Shown: piece by piece, positions 28,525-36,674 of the stretch
Position numbering within the stretch: position 1 is the first letter of the stretch
Layout: the number at the start of each line of letters is the position of its first letter
Source: Sphingobium amiense
GTDB lineage: Bacteria > Pseudomonadota > Alphaproteobacteria > Sphingomonadales > Sphingomonadaceae
DNA: 64,000 nt
Assembly: GCF_003967075.1 (NCBI RefSeq)
Contig: NZ_AP018666.1
Span: forward strand, 1-64,000
Reading direction: 5' to 3'
The notes under the pieces: generated by a model
Databases searched by the model: none
Seen by the model: only the letters and a program-made list of their open reading frames with translations
What the model was told of the DNA's origin: nothing
Position numbers and translations under genes: made by a program

Positions 28525-28923
28525 GGCCGCCGAGGCCGAGCAATACGAGGCTCTGCCCTCAATCCCGATCGCTGCGTCTAGCGGGCCTCGCCGAACGGGC
28601 TTGCCCGTGACCGATTGCTGAGCACGAACTCCTGAGGGCGCTCCGCCGCCGGCGCCGGGGTCAAGAGCAGCGCGCCGCGCGATCGTCCATCGGGTAGAGC
28701 CCCGCCGCGGCCAGCAGCCTTCCTTCGCCTGTTCCTGACACCTGCGGCGAGACGAAGACGTCCCGCAACCCCATCCGGTCGCCCGTGTTGCCGCTTCGCG
28801 GCTGCCCGCGCCAACTCCCTCCAGGGGTTCCCCTCCGCTGACGCTACGGTGCGGACCCTCTCCGCACGCCGCTCTTCGGTGTCACCGGCGGGAAGGCCGC
28901 TGGACCCAACGAGGAGCACTACC
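28525..28923 (+). other. 399-base region without a convincing gene (ssb leader)
   Basis: GC-rich with several short dyads (for example CTCCGCCGCCGGCGCCGGGG). A pyrimidine-rich stretch lies near 28805-28880, and the ssb ribosome site (GAGGAG) is at its end. Open frames here show no coding bias that convinced me. It probably contains the ssb promoter and a long leader. Confidence 0.4.
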
Positions 28924-29244
28924 ATGAACAACGTCAATCTCGCCGGCCGCGTCGCCAAGGACCCCGAGACCCGCGGCGCCGTCACCACCCTCATTGTCGC
29001 GACCGATCGCGTGAAGCTCAGGGACGGCAAGACCTATGTCGACGACGCCACCGGCTACACCGCCAAAGAGACAGAGTTCCACAAGGTCACCTGCTTCAAC
29101 GGCCTCGGCAAGGCCGGCGCCTCGCGCAAGAAGGGCGATGTCGTCGCCATCACCGGCCGGCTGCACTATTCGAGTTGGGAGGATCGCGACGGAGTCACCC
29201 GGTACGGCTGCGAGATCATCGCCGACAAGATCGACTTCTTCTGA
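28924..29244 (+). CDS. ssb: Short single-stranded DNA-binding protein
   Basis: This 106-residue OB-fold protein starts MNNVNLAGRVAKDPETR. The usual SSB landmarks follow: TEFHKVTCFNGLGKAG, KKGDVVAITGRLHYSSWEDRDGVTRYGCEIIADKI. It ends directly after the OB fold at DFF, so it lacks the disordered tail and acidic C-terminal tip with which chromosomal SSB recruits repair proteins. It belongs to the short plasmid SSB-like group found beside DUF736 and DUF2493 genes. It may coat transferred single strands. Confidence 0.85.
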   Translation: MNNVNLAGRVAKDPETRGAVTTLIVATDRVKLRDGKTYVDDATGYTAKETEFHKVTCFNGLGKAGASRKKGDVVAITGRLHYSSWEDRDGVTRYGCEIIADKIDFF

Positions 29245-29253
29245 CCCGGTAGA

Positions 29254-29273
29254 GCGGCGCCTGCGGGCGCCGC
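29254..29273 (+). terminator. Hairpin between convergent ssb and hypothetical gene
   Basis: GCGGCGCC (29254-29261) pairs with GGCGCCGC (29266-29273) around TGCG. It lies 10 bases after ssb and 4 bases before the end of the opposing gene, so it could serve both strands. No long T-run is present. Confidence 0.5.
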
Positions 29274-29276
29274 CCT

Positions 29277-29633
29277 TCAGCTCAACTGGCCCGGGAAGTT
29301 CGCGCGTCGCCCCGTCTCGAGGTTGTGGACCATGTTCTCGACGCCGATCGCGTAGAACTCGCCGACATGGAAGCTCGCCCCATCCCGGAGCTTCCACTCC
29401 TGATCGGTGACGACCTTGATCACGCTGTTCACCAGCGCGATCACGTCCTGCTCCGCCAGCGGATAGAGGATCGGCTCGATCTGCCACAGGCGGTCGCCAT
29501 GAATATCACGTTGCCGCAGGAGCTGCTGATAGACGGCGAGTTTCGCCACCAGCCCCGGTGGCTCATTGCCATGCAACAGTGCAGCATATCGCGATAGACG
29601 CTCCTCATAGTTCGCCTGAATCTGGGCCTTCAC
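29277..29633 (-). CDS. Hypothetical protein
   Basis: The 118-residue protein (MKAQIQANYEERLSRYAALLH...) is helical in its first half and contains LYPLAEQDVIALVNSVIKVVTDQEW and a C-terminal FYAIGVENMVHNLETG. No family recognised. It converges on ssb. The coding frame is clean with good composition, so it is probably real. Confidence 0.6.
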   Translation of the reverse strand: MKAQIQANYEERLSRYAALLHGNEPPGLVAKLAVYQQLLRQRDIHGDRLWQIEPILYPLAEQDVIALVNSVIKVVTDQEWKLRDGASFHVGEFYAIGVENMVHNLETGRRANFPGQLS

Positions 29634-30145
29634 TCTTCATTCCTTCAACATTGCCTGCGGCGTCGGTGCTCGATCATTTGGCGCATCCCGGCCCTTCGAC
29701 AGGCTCAGGCCGGGACCGGCGCTCTACTCGCCTGCGGCTCCCGGAGCCACGGCCTTGCCGCGTCTCCGCCCTGCCGGGTTACGATCACCTTGCGGGGGTG
29801 ATGGGGAGGGGGTTTCTCCTGGGACAGTATGGAGCGATTTGCTGTTAACCCGGCCGCCGCGCGGCCGGGGCAAATCCAATTCTCTCTCTAACATCTCGGT
29901 ATCAGACAAGCTTCATCGCCGTAGTGTGATGTGCCTTGGGGGGCTTTCTCAAGGATGCGCGGTCCCCCCAATTTTCCCGGGACCGTCGCTGCGCTCTGGC
30001 CCCAAGAAAATCGGTTCCCCCACGCCCCGCCGAGGCGGCGCGGGGACTTGTCCCCGCGTCCCTGACAAAGCCCCGTCGGCCCATCCGATGAGATTTCATC
30101 TTTCATCCAATCCCGGATGAGAGATCGACTTGTTCGGAGGCTTTT
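29634..30145 (+). other. 512-base intergenic region with hairpins and recurring motifs
   Basis: No gene is supported here. It contains a 45-base block (29742-29786) that recurs with changes at 33609-33653, a CCCGGCCGC / GCGGCCGGG hairpin (29849-29869), and a segment AAGAAAATCGGTTCCCCCAC near 30004 that resembles 32764-32783. The last 100 bases lead to the DUF2493 gene. A structured leader, small RNA or partition-type sites are possible. Confidence 0.45.
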
Positions 30146-31120
30146 ATGACTTCTTTCAACAATTTCGCCGACCTTGCCAGCTTCGTCGCCGCGTCGCGTG
30201 AAAATGACGGACTGACCCAGACCTACGAGGGCGCGTTCATCGAACATAGCGAGATGGCCAAGCTCAGCATCGTCGAAGCGCCCGAAGCACTTGACATGCC
30301 CGATCCCGAGCAGGTGCGGGCCGCCACCGAGATGATGATGCAGACCATGTTCGACGTGCTGCGCGACACCCGCATGGAGCCGTTTGCGGCCGATCTGGCG
30401 TGGGGTTTCGCCAACAGCTTCCATGTCGTGGCGAAGCGTATCGAGGGCCGCGAGGATGACGCCGCCAAGAAGCTCGGCGATCTCGCACGCAGCTATGATC
30501 CGTCCGAGATCTACGCGACCGAACTCGAAGACACCCAGCTCCTCTGCCAGACCCTCCAGGGTTGCCGCGAGGCGATGGAATGCATGCGCGACCATGCCGC
30601 CGAGGTCTATCGGGTCGAAACCGGCAAGCCCTTCTCGCCGGTGCGGGGAAGCCGGGTTTCCAGCGCGCTTACCGCATCGATGATCGAGGCCCGCGACTAT
30701 CTTGCCTCGAAAGCCCGGGAGCGCCGCGAGCAGTTCGCCCCCGAAGGCCCGGTCGTGGCGTTCTCCGGTGGTCAGGTGTGGGAGGACGTGGACCTGCTCT
30801 GGAACGGTCTCGACAGCATCAAGGCACGCATCCCGGAGATGATCCTCGCGACCACCGCGCAAGCGAAGGGCTGCGATGCCGTGGCGCACGCATGGGCGGC
30901 ATCGCGCGGCGTCAAGGTCATCCAGTTCCGCCTCGATCGCAGTCAGGGCAACCGCGCCGCCTTCGTCCGCAATGACCGCATTCTCGGTCTCAAGCCGGTG
31001 GAAGCCGTCATCTGCGAAGGCTCGGGCATCCAGCAGAACCTCGCCCAGAAGCTGCGGCAGGCGGGGGTGCCGCTGCACATCGTCCGCCTCGCGCACCAGC
31101 GCACCCAGCGCAGCGCGTGA
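30146..31120 (+). CDS. DUF2493-family (SLOG-like) protein
   Basis: This is a 324-residue protein. Residues 1-200 are helical and family-specific. The C-terminal domain (about 210-320) is DUF2493: PVVAFSGGQVWEDVDLLW, GCDAVAHAWAASRGVKVIQF and FVRNDRILGLKPVEAVI. DUF2493 has a Rossmann/SLOG-like fold thought to bind nucleotides or nucleotide-derived ligands. It is a standard neighbour of DUF736 and ssb on alphaproteobacterial plasmids. A classical terminator follows the stop. Confidence 0.88.
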   Translation: MTSFNNFADLASFVAASRENDGLTQTYEGAFIEHSEMAKLSIVEAPEALDMPDPEQVRAATEMMMQTMFDVLRDTRMEPFAADLAWGFANSFHVVAKRIEGREDDAAKKLGDLARSYDPSEIYATELEDTQLLCQTLQGCREAMECMRDHAAEVYRVETGKPFSPVRGSRVSSALTASMIEARDYLASKARERREQFAPEGPVVAFSGGQVWEDVDLLWNGLDSIKARIPEMILATTAQAKGCDAVAHAWAASRGVKVIQFRLDRSQGNRAAFVRNDRILGLKPVEAVICEGSGIQQNLAQKLRQAGVPLHIVRLAHQRTQRSA

Positions 31121-31130
31121 GTGCTCGCTT

Positions 31131-31170
31131 GGAGGGGCTCCGGCTTCGGCCGGGGCCTCTCCATCTTTTT
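31131..31170 (+). terminator. Rho-independent terminator after DUF2493 gene
   Basis: GGAGGGGCTCCGGC (31131-31144) pairs with GCCGGGGCCTCTCC (31149-31162; two G-U pairs) around TTCG and is followed by ATCTTTTT. It lies 10 bases after the stop at 31120. Confidence 0.85.
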
Positions 31171-31331
31171 CTGCGTGGACATGCGGCGCTCAGGGGCATC
31201 GAGCCCCTTCGCGCCGCGGGGGACTGAGCGCTGGCGCGCTCGCGCAATGGCCACCATTCGCACCGACTTCGCCCCGCCAGGCGGCCAGAGGGGAGAAGGG
31301 ACGGGTGCTGCGTTCAGCAAGGGAGGACGAG

Positions 31332-31910
31332 ATGTCCATTGTGTTTCGCATCACCACATCGGCCGACCATCAGGAACGCCAGACCGCCGTCATCAACGCC
31401 CGCCAGCTCGCCGCCTTCCGGGAATTTCTGCGCGGCCAAGGCGAGCGTCTCGACATGACCCTGCTGGATCCGGATTTCGCGGAGGACGACTATCTCTCCT
31501 ATCGGTTCGAGGCGCGTGTCTGCCCGCTGGCGCTCGCCAGCATCGCACGCATCTTCGACTATCAGACCGATGTCATCACGGTGCTGGATGAGGCCCAGTT
31601 TCGCGGCCGCCGGGTCAGCGTCTATCGCGAGGGCGACACTGGCCCGATCACCCTGTCGGTCGGGCTGACCTCCGATCTCGGCCTCGAACTCGATCTGGCC
31701 TATCAGAATGCGTTCGCGCTGCTCGAAGGGCTTGGACTGCGACCGGAGAGCGTCGGCGAAATCCCGGTCGACAATGTCCGTGCCCGCCTCGCTGATCCCG
31801 CGATCCGGCGCAGCGTCGAAGCGCAGGGTGCAGCCCCATACCTGTCCCGGCTCGACCGCCTGATCGCGACCGGAGATCTTGACGACAGTTCCCGTCTGGA
31901 ATGGGCATAG
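31332..31910 (+). CDS. Hypothetical protein
   Basis: The 192-residue protein begins MSIVFRITTSADHQERQ (ATG 31332 after GGAGGACGAG). It has a mixed alpha/beta pattern with DFAEDDYLSYRFEARVCPLALASI and a C-terminal helical part. No domain recognised. Codon use matches the backbone genes. Similar genes sit downstream of DUF2493 in sphingomonad plasmids as far as I recall. Confidence 0.65.
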   Translation: MSIVFRITTSADHQERQTAVINARQLAAFREFLRGQGERLDMTLLDPDFAEDDYLSYRFEARVCPLALASIARIFDYQTDVITVLDEAQFRGRRVSVYREGDTGPITLSVGLTSDLGLELDLAYQNAFALLEGLGLRPESVGEIPVDNVRARLADPAIRRSVEAQGAAPYLSRLDRLIATGDLDDSSRLEWA

Positions 31911-31982
31911 CCTCCGCCCGGACCAGACGTCGCGAAGGGGCGCGTCGCCGCGCGCGGCGCGCCCCGCAATGCCGCTGCGAGC

Positions 31983-32147
31983 CTATGCCGCGACCGGCGT
32001 TCGCGGTGTCAGCAGGGTATCGATCGCGCGCTGCAATTGGTCGGCGGCATCGACATCGTTTGTCGCCGCCAGATACTCTTTGGCCTGCCGCATCAATGCC
32101 AGCGCAAGCGCCCGTGTTACCGTCGGGTCCGTCTCCGAGAGGTCCAT
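31983..32147 (-). CDS. Small helical hypothetical protein
   Basis: The 54-residue protein is MDLSETDPTVTRALALALM... with an A/L-rich amphipathic helix. ATG 32147 follows GAGGTAG at good distance; a longer frame upstream is Pro/Ala-rich and unlikely. It is convergent with the gene at 31332. Confidence 0.55.
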   Translation of the reverse strand: MDLSETDPTVTRALALALMRQAKEYLAATNDVDAADQLQRAIDTLLTPRTPVAA

Positions 32148-32343
32148 ATCGCTACCTCGAGCGCGGTCCATCCTCGCGAGCTTCCGGGCCGTCGCTCCTC
32201 CCCGGAGAGCTCCCGCGCCGTGCGCGGGAGCCGGGGCTGGTAACACGTCGAGACATGCGCCTACGCTTTTAGTGCCAAGGCACCTGGACATGTGCGCAGG
32301 CACCCCGGCGTGAGATCACACCGAGCTGCCTTTCTCGACGGGA

Positions 32344-32535
32344 TTACCAGTCCCGGCGCCGCAGCCTTCGCAGCGCAATCCGGCGCCTAACACAGACCTC
32401 CTGTGACACCAAGGCGAAGTCGTTTCGGCCCTGTCCAGCACCCTCCCGGATCAGTGGATTGTCCATCCGCTCCGCCCGCTGGCCGAGATCGGTGAAGGGT
32501 CCGTGCACGCCGTTCTCATAATTCGCAAAAGCCAT
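32344..32535 (-). CDS. Small basic hypothetical protein
   Basis: The 63-residue protein starts MAFANYENGVHGPFTDLG and ends in an Arg-rich segment (RRRIALRRLRRRDW). The N-terminal part looks protein-like, but a ribosome site is weak and the frame could extend 6 codons upstream. It is included with moderate doubt. Confidence 0.45.
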   Translation of the reverse strand: MAFANYENGVHGPFTDLGQRAERMDNPLIREGAGQGRNDFALVSQEVCVRRRIALRRLRRRDW

Positions 32536-32878
32536 GATGGGGCGGCGTTTCATCGTGACGACACCGGCTCGCTCGCGTGCCGCACGGACCCGTCGGTCCG
32601 CGCGCCGCTACGCCTTGCCGGAGGCGCTTCCCCGAGAGGAAAAATCTCTCACAGTCTTCCCATTCTGTCGGGCGGACGAGACCGTCTCAAGCCCGGCGGG
32701 GCCCCACCATTTTCTTCGGCGGATCGGGCGCTGCGCATCAATCTCGAACGACGGTGGCCGCCGAAGAAAATCGTGACCCCCACCGCCGCTTTGCGGTCGC
32801 CGGCAAGCCGGCGAGGCCTGACACGGTCCCGCCCGCCCGACGCCATTCCCCTGTCATTCAAGACGACAGGAGACGAAC
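32536..32878 (+). other. 343-base leader region with a 14-bp inverted repeat
   Basis: No gene is supported. ATTTTCTTCGGCGG (32709-32722) and CCGCCGAAGAAAAT (32758-32771) are perfect inverted repeats 35 bases apart. Their inner sequence and the following CCCCCACC resemble the block near 30004. The region ends with ACAGGAGA, the ribosome site of the next gene. Confidence 0.5.
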
Positions 32879-33106
32879 ATGCAGACGATCACGAACATCG
32901 CCGCCGCCGATCAGCACGCCGCCTACTTCGCCGCCGTCGCCAATGCCGAGCGCCGCGCGATGCACAGCTACTTCGACCAGCATGTGGTCGAGCACGATGA
33001 GCTGGGGTTCCTCGCCATTGACGAGGGCGACTACGGCGCGCTCGGACAGGCGATGATCGACCGGATCGTCTACACCGCGCCGGGCGGCATCATCGACGAA
33101 TTCTGA
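32879..33106 (+). CDS. Small acidic hypothetical protein
   Basis: The 75-residue protein (MQTITNIAAADQHAAYFAAVAN...) has a strong AGGAGA ribosome site and is closely followed by a perfect terminator, so it is a monocistronic gene with its own leader. It is acidic in the C-terminal half (DELGFLAIDEGDYGALG). Function unknown. Confidence 0.65.
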   Translation: MQTITNIAAADQHAAYFAAVANAERRAMHSYFDQHVVEHDELGFLAIDEGDYGALGQAMIDRIVYTAPGGIIDEF

Positions 33107-33112
33107 ACGATA

Positions 33113-33143
33113 GGGGAGGGGCTGCGGCCTCTCCCCTTTTTTT
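33113..33143 (+). terminator. Rho-independent terminator
   Basis: GGGGAGGGGC (33113-33122) pairs with GCCTCTCCCC (33127-33136; one G-U) around TGCG, followed by seven T. It lies seven bases after the stop at 33106. Confidence 0.88.
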
Positions 33144-33156
33144 GCTGGGAGAGGAA

Positions 33157-33189
33157 CGGTCACGGGGGGCATCGAGCCCCCCATGACCG
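33157..33189 (-). other. 13/14-bp hairpin downstream of the TraC-like gene
   Basis: CGGTCACGGGGGGC (33157-33170) pairs with GCCCCCCATGACCG (33176-33189) with a single mismatch and a 5-base loop. It lies 31 bases past the stop of the minus-strand gene at 33220 and may end its transcript, though no T-run follows. Confidence 0.5.
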
Positions 33190-33219
33190 TGCCGCGGCGT
33201 TGCCGCGGCGGGGGATGAT

Positions 33220-33438
33220 TCAGGCCTTGAGCCGCTTTTCGACTTCCTCGAAACCCAGTGTCTTGATGCGGGCCGTCAGATCGGCGAGCCGCTTAGGTTC
33301 AAGCTTCAGCAGTCCGGATTTCTCGATCGTCGCGATCGCCTGCTCGCGCTCTTTCTCTTCGAGCTTCCTGCGCCGCTCTTCCAGCCGGCGCTGATCCTCT
33401 TCGAGAGCCTGTCTCTCCTGTTCCAGTGTCTTTGCCAT
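33220..33438 (-). CDS. TraC/DUF6437-like small coiled-coil protein
   Basis: The 72-residue protein is nearly all charged helix: residues 5-35 form a coiled coil (EQERQALEEDQRRLEERRRK), followed by GLLKLEPKRLADLTARIKTLG. This resembles the small TraC-type accessory proteins found beside tra genes in Alphaproteobacteria (DUF6437-like, from memory). It lies on the strand opposite to the transfer genes, across the probable oriT region, as expected for a divergent auxiliary transfer gene. Confidence 0.6.
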   Translation of the reverse strand: MAKTLEQERQALEEDQRRLEERRRKLEEKEREQAIATIEKSGLLKLEPKRLADLTARIKTLGFEEVEKRLKA

Positions 33439-34096
33439 AGGTGCCTCTTGTGAAGGCTAATCGGGCTATGAACTGGCTGAACATAGCGCTGGTTGGTGAG
33501 GGCAGGAAGAAGAAGATTCATGGGGCTGGGCGCATCGGGCCTGCGCCCGACGACGGCTCTATTCGCTAGGGCTCCCGATGCCCTTCAGGCAACGAGAGCC
33601 CAACCTCACGGAGCCAAGGCATGCGCCTTGTCTCCGCCCTTCGGGTCACGATCCTCGCCTTTCCAACGCGGCCCTTTGGCCGACGTTGATGCTGCGCATC
33701 GGGGCTTTTCGCGCCCTGATCGGATCGGTGACACCGGCCTCGCGCGTTCCGCCTCACGGCGGCGCGTACCTCGCCGGTCCCGGCAACCGGCTCCTCTCCG
33801 ACGACATCGTAACAGGCCCAGGGACAGGGGATCGGGCTCTTGGGATTAGCACACCCTACGCACCTGAAGGTGCATGAGTTCCGTTGTTTCACAACGGGTT
33901 AGCGCGGAAGGAAAGGAGACTACGTTGTAGTACGAGCTGGTGGGCGGGCAAAAACGGCGGAAATCAGCCATTCGCGCGTAGTCTGTGAGACTACGGCCTG
34001 CTGGTCCATGACGATCAACTTGCCGGAACCGGGTCGCTCGGCTATAAATAGAGCCATTCTTCAGTCCCCACCAGCCTCCCTGCTAGGAGGTTGGTC
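33439..34096 (+). other. 658-base region between divergent transfer genes; probable oriT and promoters
   Basis: No gene is supported. It holds the second copy of a 45-base block (33609-33653, compare 29742-29786) and the dyad CGTAGTCT-GTG-AGACTACG (33977-33995). Before that lies a smaller ACTAC-GT-TGTAGT-type dyad near 33919. AT-rich sequence (GCTATAAATAGAGCC near 34050) and the AGGAGG of the next gene complete it. Confidence 0.5.
33910..34030 (+). other. Candidate origin of transfer (oriT)
   Basis: In R388-type systems oriT lies directly upstream of trwA-trwB-trwC. The same order (RHH protein, coupling protein, MobF relaxase) starts at 34097 here. This stretch holds the dyad CGTAGTCT / AGACTACG (33977-33995) and several short direct and inverted repeats. 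The nick site itself was not identified. Confidence 0.45.
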
Positions 34097-34387
34097 TTGG
34101 CTACCAGTTACCGGCATTACAACGTCCGCCTGGAGCGCGCCCAATGGGACCGCCTCAGCGTGATCGCCGCCGAACAGAAATTGAGCGTCGCCGACGTCAT
34201 CCGGTCGGCCCTCAATGTCTTCCTTTCATCCTCCGACGTGCTGACCGCGAGCCAGCGCCGCCTGGCCCGGATCAGCGAGTTCCAGCAGCTCGTGCTCGAC
34301 GTCATTCTGCGCGAGCAATATCCTGAGCTTCGCGACCGCCTCGTTGCCGAAACCGACAAGCGCCTGGTGCAATATCATGGCGCGTGA
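34097..34387 (+). CDS. Ribbon-helix-helix accessory protein of DNA transfer (TrwA-like)
   Basis: The 96-residue protein has an N-terminal ribbon-helix-helix pattern (RHYNVRLERAQWDRLSVIAA then KLSVADVIRSALNVFL) and a C-terminal helix for oligomer formation. The start is TTG 34097, six bases behind a perfect AGGAGG at 34085-34090. TrwA-like proteins bind oriT, stimulate the relaxase and repress their own operon. It overlaps the coupling-protein gene by 11 bases, so the two are translationally linked. Confidence 0.72.
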   Translation: MATSYRHYNVRLERAQWDRLSVIAAEQKLSVADVIRSALNVFLSSSDVLTASQRRLARISEFQQLVLDVILREQYPELRDRLVAETDKRLVQYHGA

Positions 34388-36671
34388 GGACATCCGCTCG
34401 AACGGGAAAAACATCCCGCTGACCCACCACTCTGCGCGCGGCCGCGTGCAGCGAAACTCGGGCAATTTCACCCGCGGCTCACAGCTTCTCACCCACGAGA
34501 TGCTGATGTGGTTTTCGGGCGCGCGGCTGCCCATCATGGTCTGGTTCTTCGCCTTCCTCGCGGCCTGGTTCGTCATCCTCTCGATCCGCCTCGACGAGCA
34601 CGGATTCCAGCTCGTCTGCATGAAGATCTATTCGGCGCTCTGGAACTGGGTCGACCTCAATCCCAACAAGCGCGTCAACGTCACCCTGCCCAATGGCGAG
34701 ATCTACAAAACGGTCATGCCCGTGGTGCCCTATATCCCGGCCGTGCAGCAGGCCTGGGAGACCACCATCCGGGCGCTGATCGGCTCGATCCTCGTCTCGG
34801 TTTTCGTGGTCGCGCCACTCACCATCTGGTTCGTCGACATCTCGCGCAGGCGTGGGCGTTCGATCCTTCAGGAACGCCATGAGCGCGGCGCCATGCTGGT
34901 CGATCGCGCCGTGCTGGTCTCCGAAATCGCGCAGCACAATGCGGAAAAATTCGCGGAGGACGCGCGCGAGTTCTTCCCCGGCCGCTCGTCCGCCGCCGTG
35001 CTCAAATTGCCGTTCGCGACACGGAAGGCGGGCGGCATCCACCATCCCTATACGCTCGCCGGCATCCCCTATCCGCACCGCCTCGAGCAGTCCCATTCCA
35101 TGCTGATCGGCACCACCGGCGCGGGCAAGACCACCGAGCTCAGGAGTCTGGTCAGCCAGATGCGCCAGCGCCAGGACAGCGCCGTGATCTTCGATCTCAC
35201 CGGCGCCTATGTCGAAGCCTTCTACGATCCCATGCGCGACACGATCCTGAACCCGATGGACCAGCGCTGCCCGGCCTGGTCGATCTTCAACGACTGCTCG
35301 ACCTACAGCCATTTCACGTCGGCCGCCGCGGCGCTCATTCCCTCCGATGGCGGCTCGTCCGAGCCCTTCTGGGCGCTCGCGGCCCGCACCCTGTTCATCG
35401 AGATGTGCGTCCGGCTTCAGGAGCGCGGCCAGACCACCAACCTGGCGCTCGCCGAGAACCTGATGACCGCCGATTTGAAGCGGGTGCATCGCTTCCTCGC
35501 GAACACCATCGCCGACCCGCTGACCGCCCCGGAAGCGGCCCGCATGGCGGAATCGATCCGCGCCGTCTTCAACACCAATGCGCAGGTCCTGCGTTTCCTG
35601 CCCGACGAAGGAGAGCCGTTCTCGATCCGGCACTGGATGACCACCGAGCGCGCGCCCGGATCGATCCTGTTCGTCACCTCCGACTACGACGATCTGGAGA
35701 TGAACCGGCCGCTGCTGACGCTCTGGATGAACATCGCCATCACCAGCCTCATGACGCTGCCGCGCACGCGCAGCTTGCGGACCTGGTTCATGTTCGATGA
35801 GGTCGGCGCGCTGCACCGCCTGCCTGCGATCGAGAAGGGCCTGCAGACCGCGCGGAACTTCGGCGGCGCAATGATCCTGGGGCTCCACAGCTTCCAGAAG
35901 CTCGTCGAGGTCTATGGCGAGGAAGGCGCGCGAAATCTCGCCTCGCTCGCCCGCTCCAAGCTCATCCTCGCGACCAGCGAGTTCAAGACCGCCGAGGAGT
36001 GCTCGCAGTACATCGGCAACCGCGAAGTGCGGCAGATGGATGAGGCCTATAGCTACGGCTACAACAACAATCGCGACGCCTCGACCCTGACTCCGCGCAA
36101 GCAGGTCGAGCCCCTCGTGATCCCCGACGACATCACCAACCTGCCCTCGATGCACGGGTTCGTGAAATTCCCCGACGGTTTCCCGGCCGCGCGCATCCTT
36201 CTCGAATGGAAGAACTACCCCATCGTGGCGCCGGGCTTCCTGAAGCGTCCCGTGATGCAGCCCGTCCGGTCCAAGCGCGGGGAGGAGATTTTCGACGAGG
36301 AGGGCGGTGAGGCCGGCGGCAGGGACGGCGCCGTCCAGATCGTGGATGAGGTGGTCGAGCCAACCAATCTTGCGAAGGAAATGGCGGCGCGGATCCTGCA
36401 GTCGCCGAGCGAGGACCAGGCCGCCGAAACCCATCGTACCGCCCCGCGTAGCGATGACCGGCCGGTGCCCCCGCAGGCGAAGGGAGCGGGCGGCGGCAAG
36501 GAGGACGGCGCGCGCGGCAGGGACGCCCAGCAGGAGACCGGCCAGCGGCCCGCCGACGACCGGCGCGGACCGTCACCGCAGGCGCCGCAAGTCGAGGATC
36601 AGACCCTCATCGAACTGCGTCAGGGCTTCGCCGCGGGCCGTGACCAGGACGATCTCGACATGGGGATCTGA
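34377..36671 (+). CDS. traD: Type IV coupling protein (TraD/TrwB-like)
   Basis: This is a 764-residue protein. Two N-terminal membrane segments (about 51-70 and 134-158) are separated by a periplasmic loop. The AAA motor has Walker A GTTGAGKTTE (about residue 243) and Walker B-like WFMFDEVGAL (about 470), plus IGNREVRQMDEAYSYG. The last 120 residues are acidic and Pro/Gln-rich and probably unstructured. It pumps the relaxase-DNA complex to the transfer channel. It starts inside the RHH gene and ends 3 bases before the relaxase gene. No channel (VirB/Trb) genes are in the window. Confidence 0.92.
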   Translation: MAREDIRSNGKNIPLTHHSARGRVQRNSGNFTRGSQLLTHEMLMWFSGARLPIMVWFFAFLAAWFVILSIRLDEHGFQLVCMKIYSALWNWVDLNPNKRVNVTLPNGEIYKTVMPVVPYIPAVQQAWETTIRALIGSILVSVFVVAPLTIWFVDISRRRGRSILQERHERGAMLVDRAVLVSEIAQHNAEKFAEDAREFFPGRSSAAVLKLPFATRKAGGIHHPYTLAGIPYPHRLEQSHSMLIGTTGAGKTTELRSLVSQMRQRQDSAVIFDLTGAYVEAFYDPMRDTILNPMDQRCPAWSIFNDCSTYSHFTSAAAALIPSDGGSSEPFWALAARTLFIEMCVRLQERGQTTNLALAENLMTADLKRVHRFLANTIADPLTAPEAARMAESIRAVFNTNAQVLRFLPDEGEPFSIRHWMTTERAPGSILFVTSDYDDLEMNRPLLTLWMNIAITSLMTLPRTRSLRTWFMFDEVGALHRLPAIEKGLQTARNFGGAMILGLHSFQKLVEVYGEEGARNLASLARSKLILATSEFKTAEECSQYIGNREVRQMDEAYSYGYNNNRDASTLTPRKQVEPLVIPDDITNLPSMHGFVKFPDGFPAARILLEWKNYPIVAPGFLKRPVMQPVRSKRGEEIFDEEGGEAGGRDGAVQIVDEVVEPTNLAKEMAARILQSPSEDQAAETHRTAPRSDDRPVPPQAKGAGGGKEDGARGRDAQQETGQRPADDRRGPSPQAPQVEDQTLIELRQGFAAGRDQDDLDMGI

Positions 36672-36674
36672 TCC

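Noticed and set aside
34479..36434. A 651-codon minus-strand open frame opposite the coupling-protein gene
   Set aside because: It is the antisense shadow of a clear TraD/TrwB gene in high-GC DNA; its translation is Gly/Arg/Asp-rich without domain signals.
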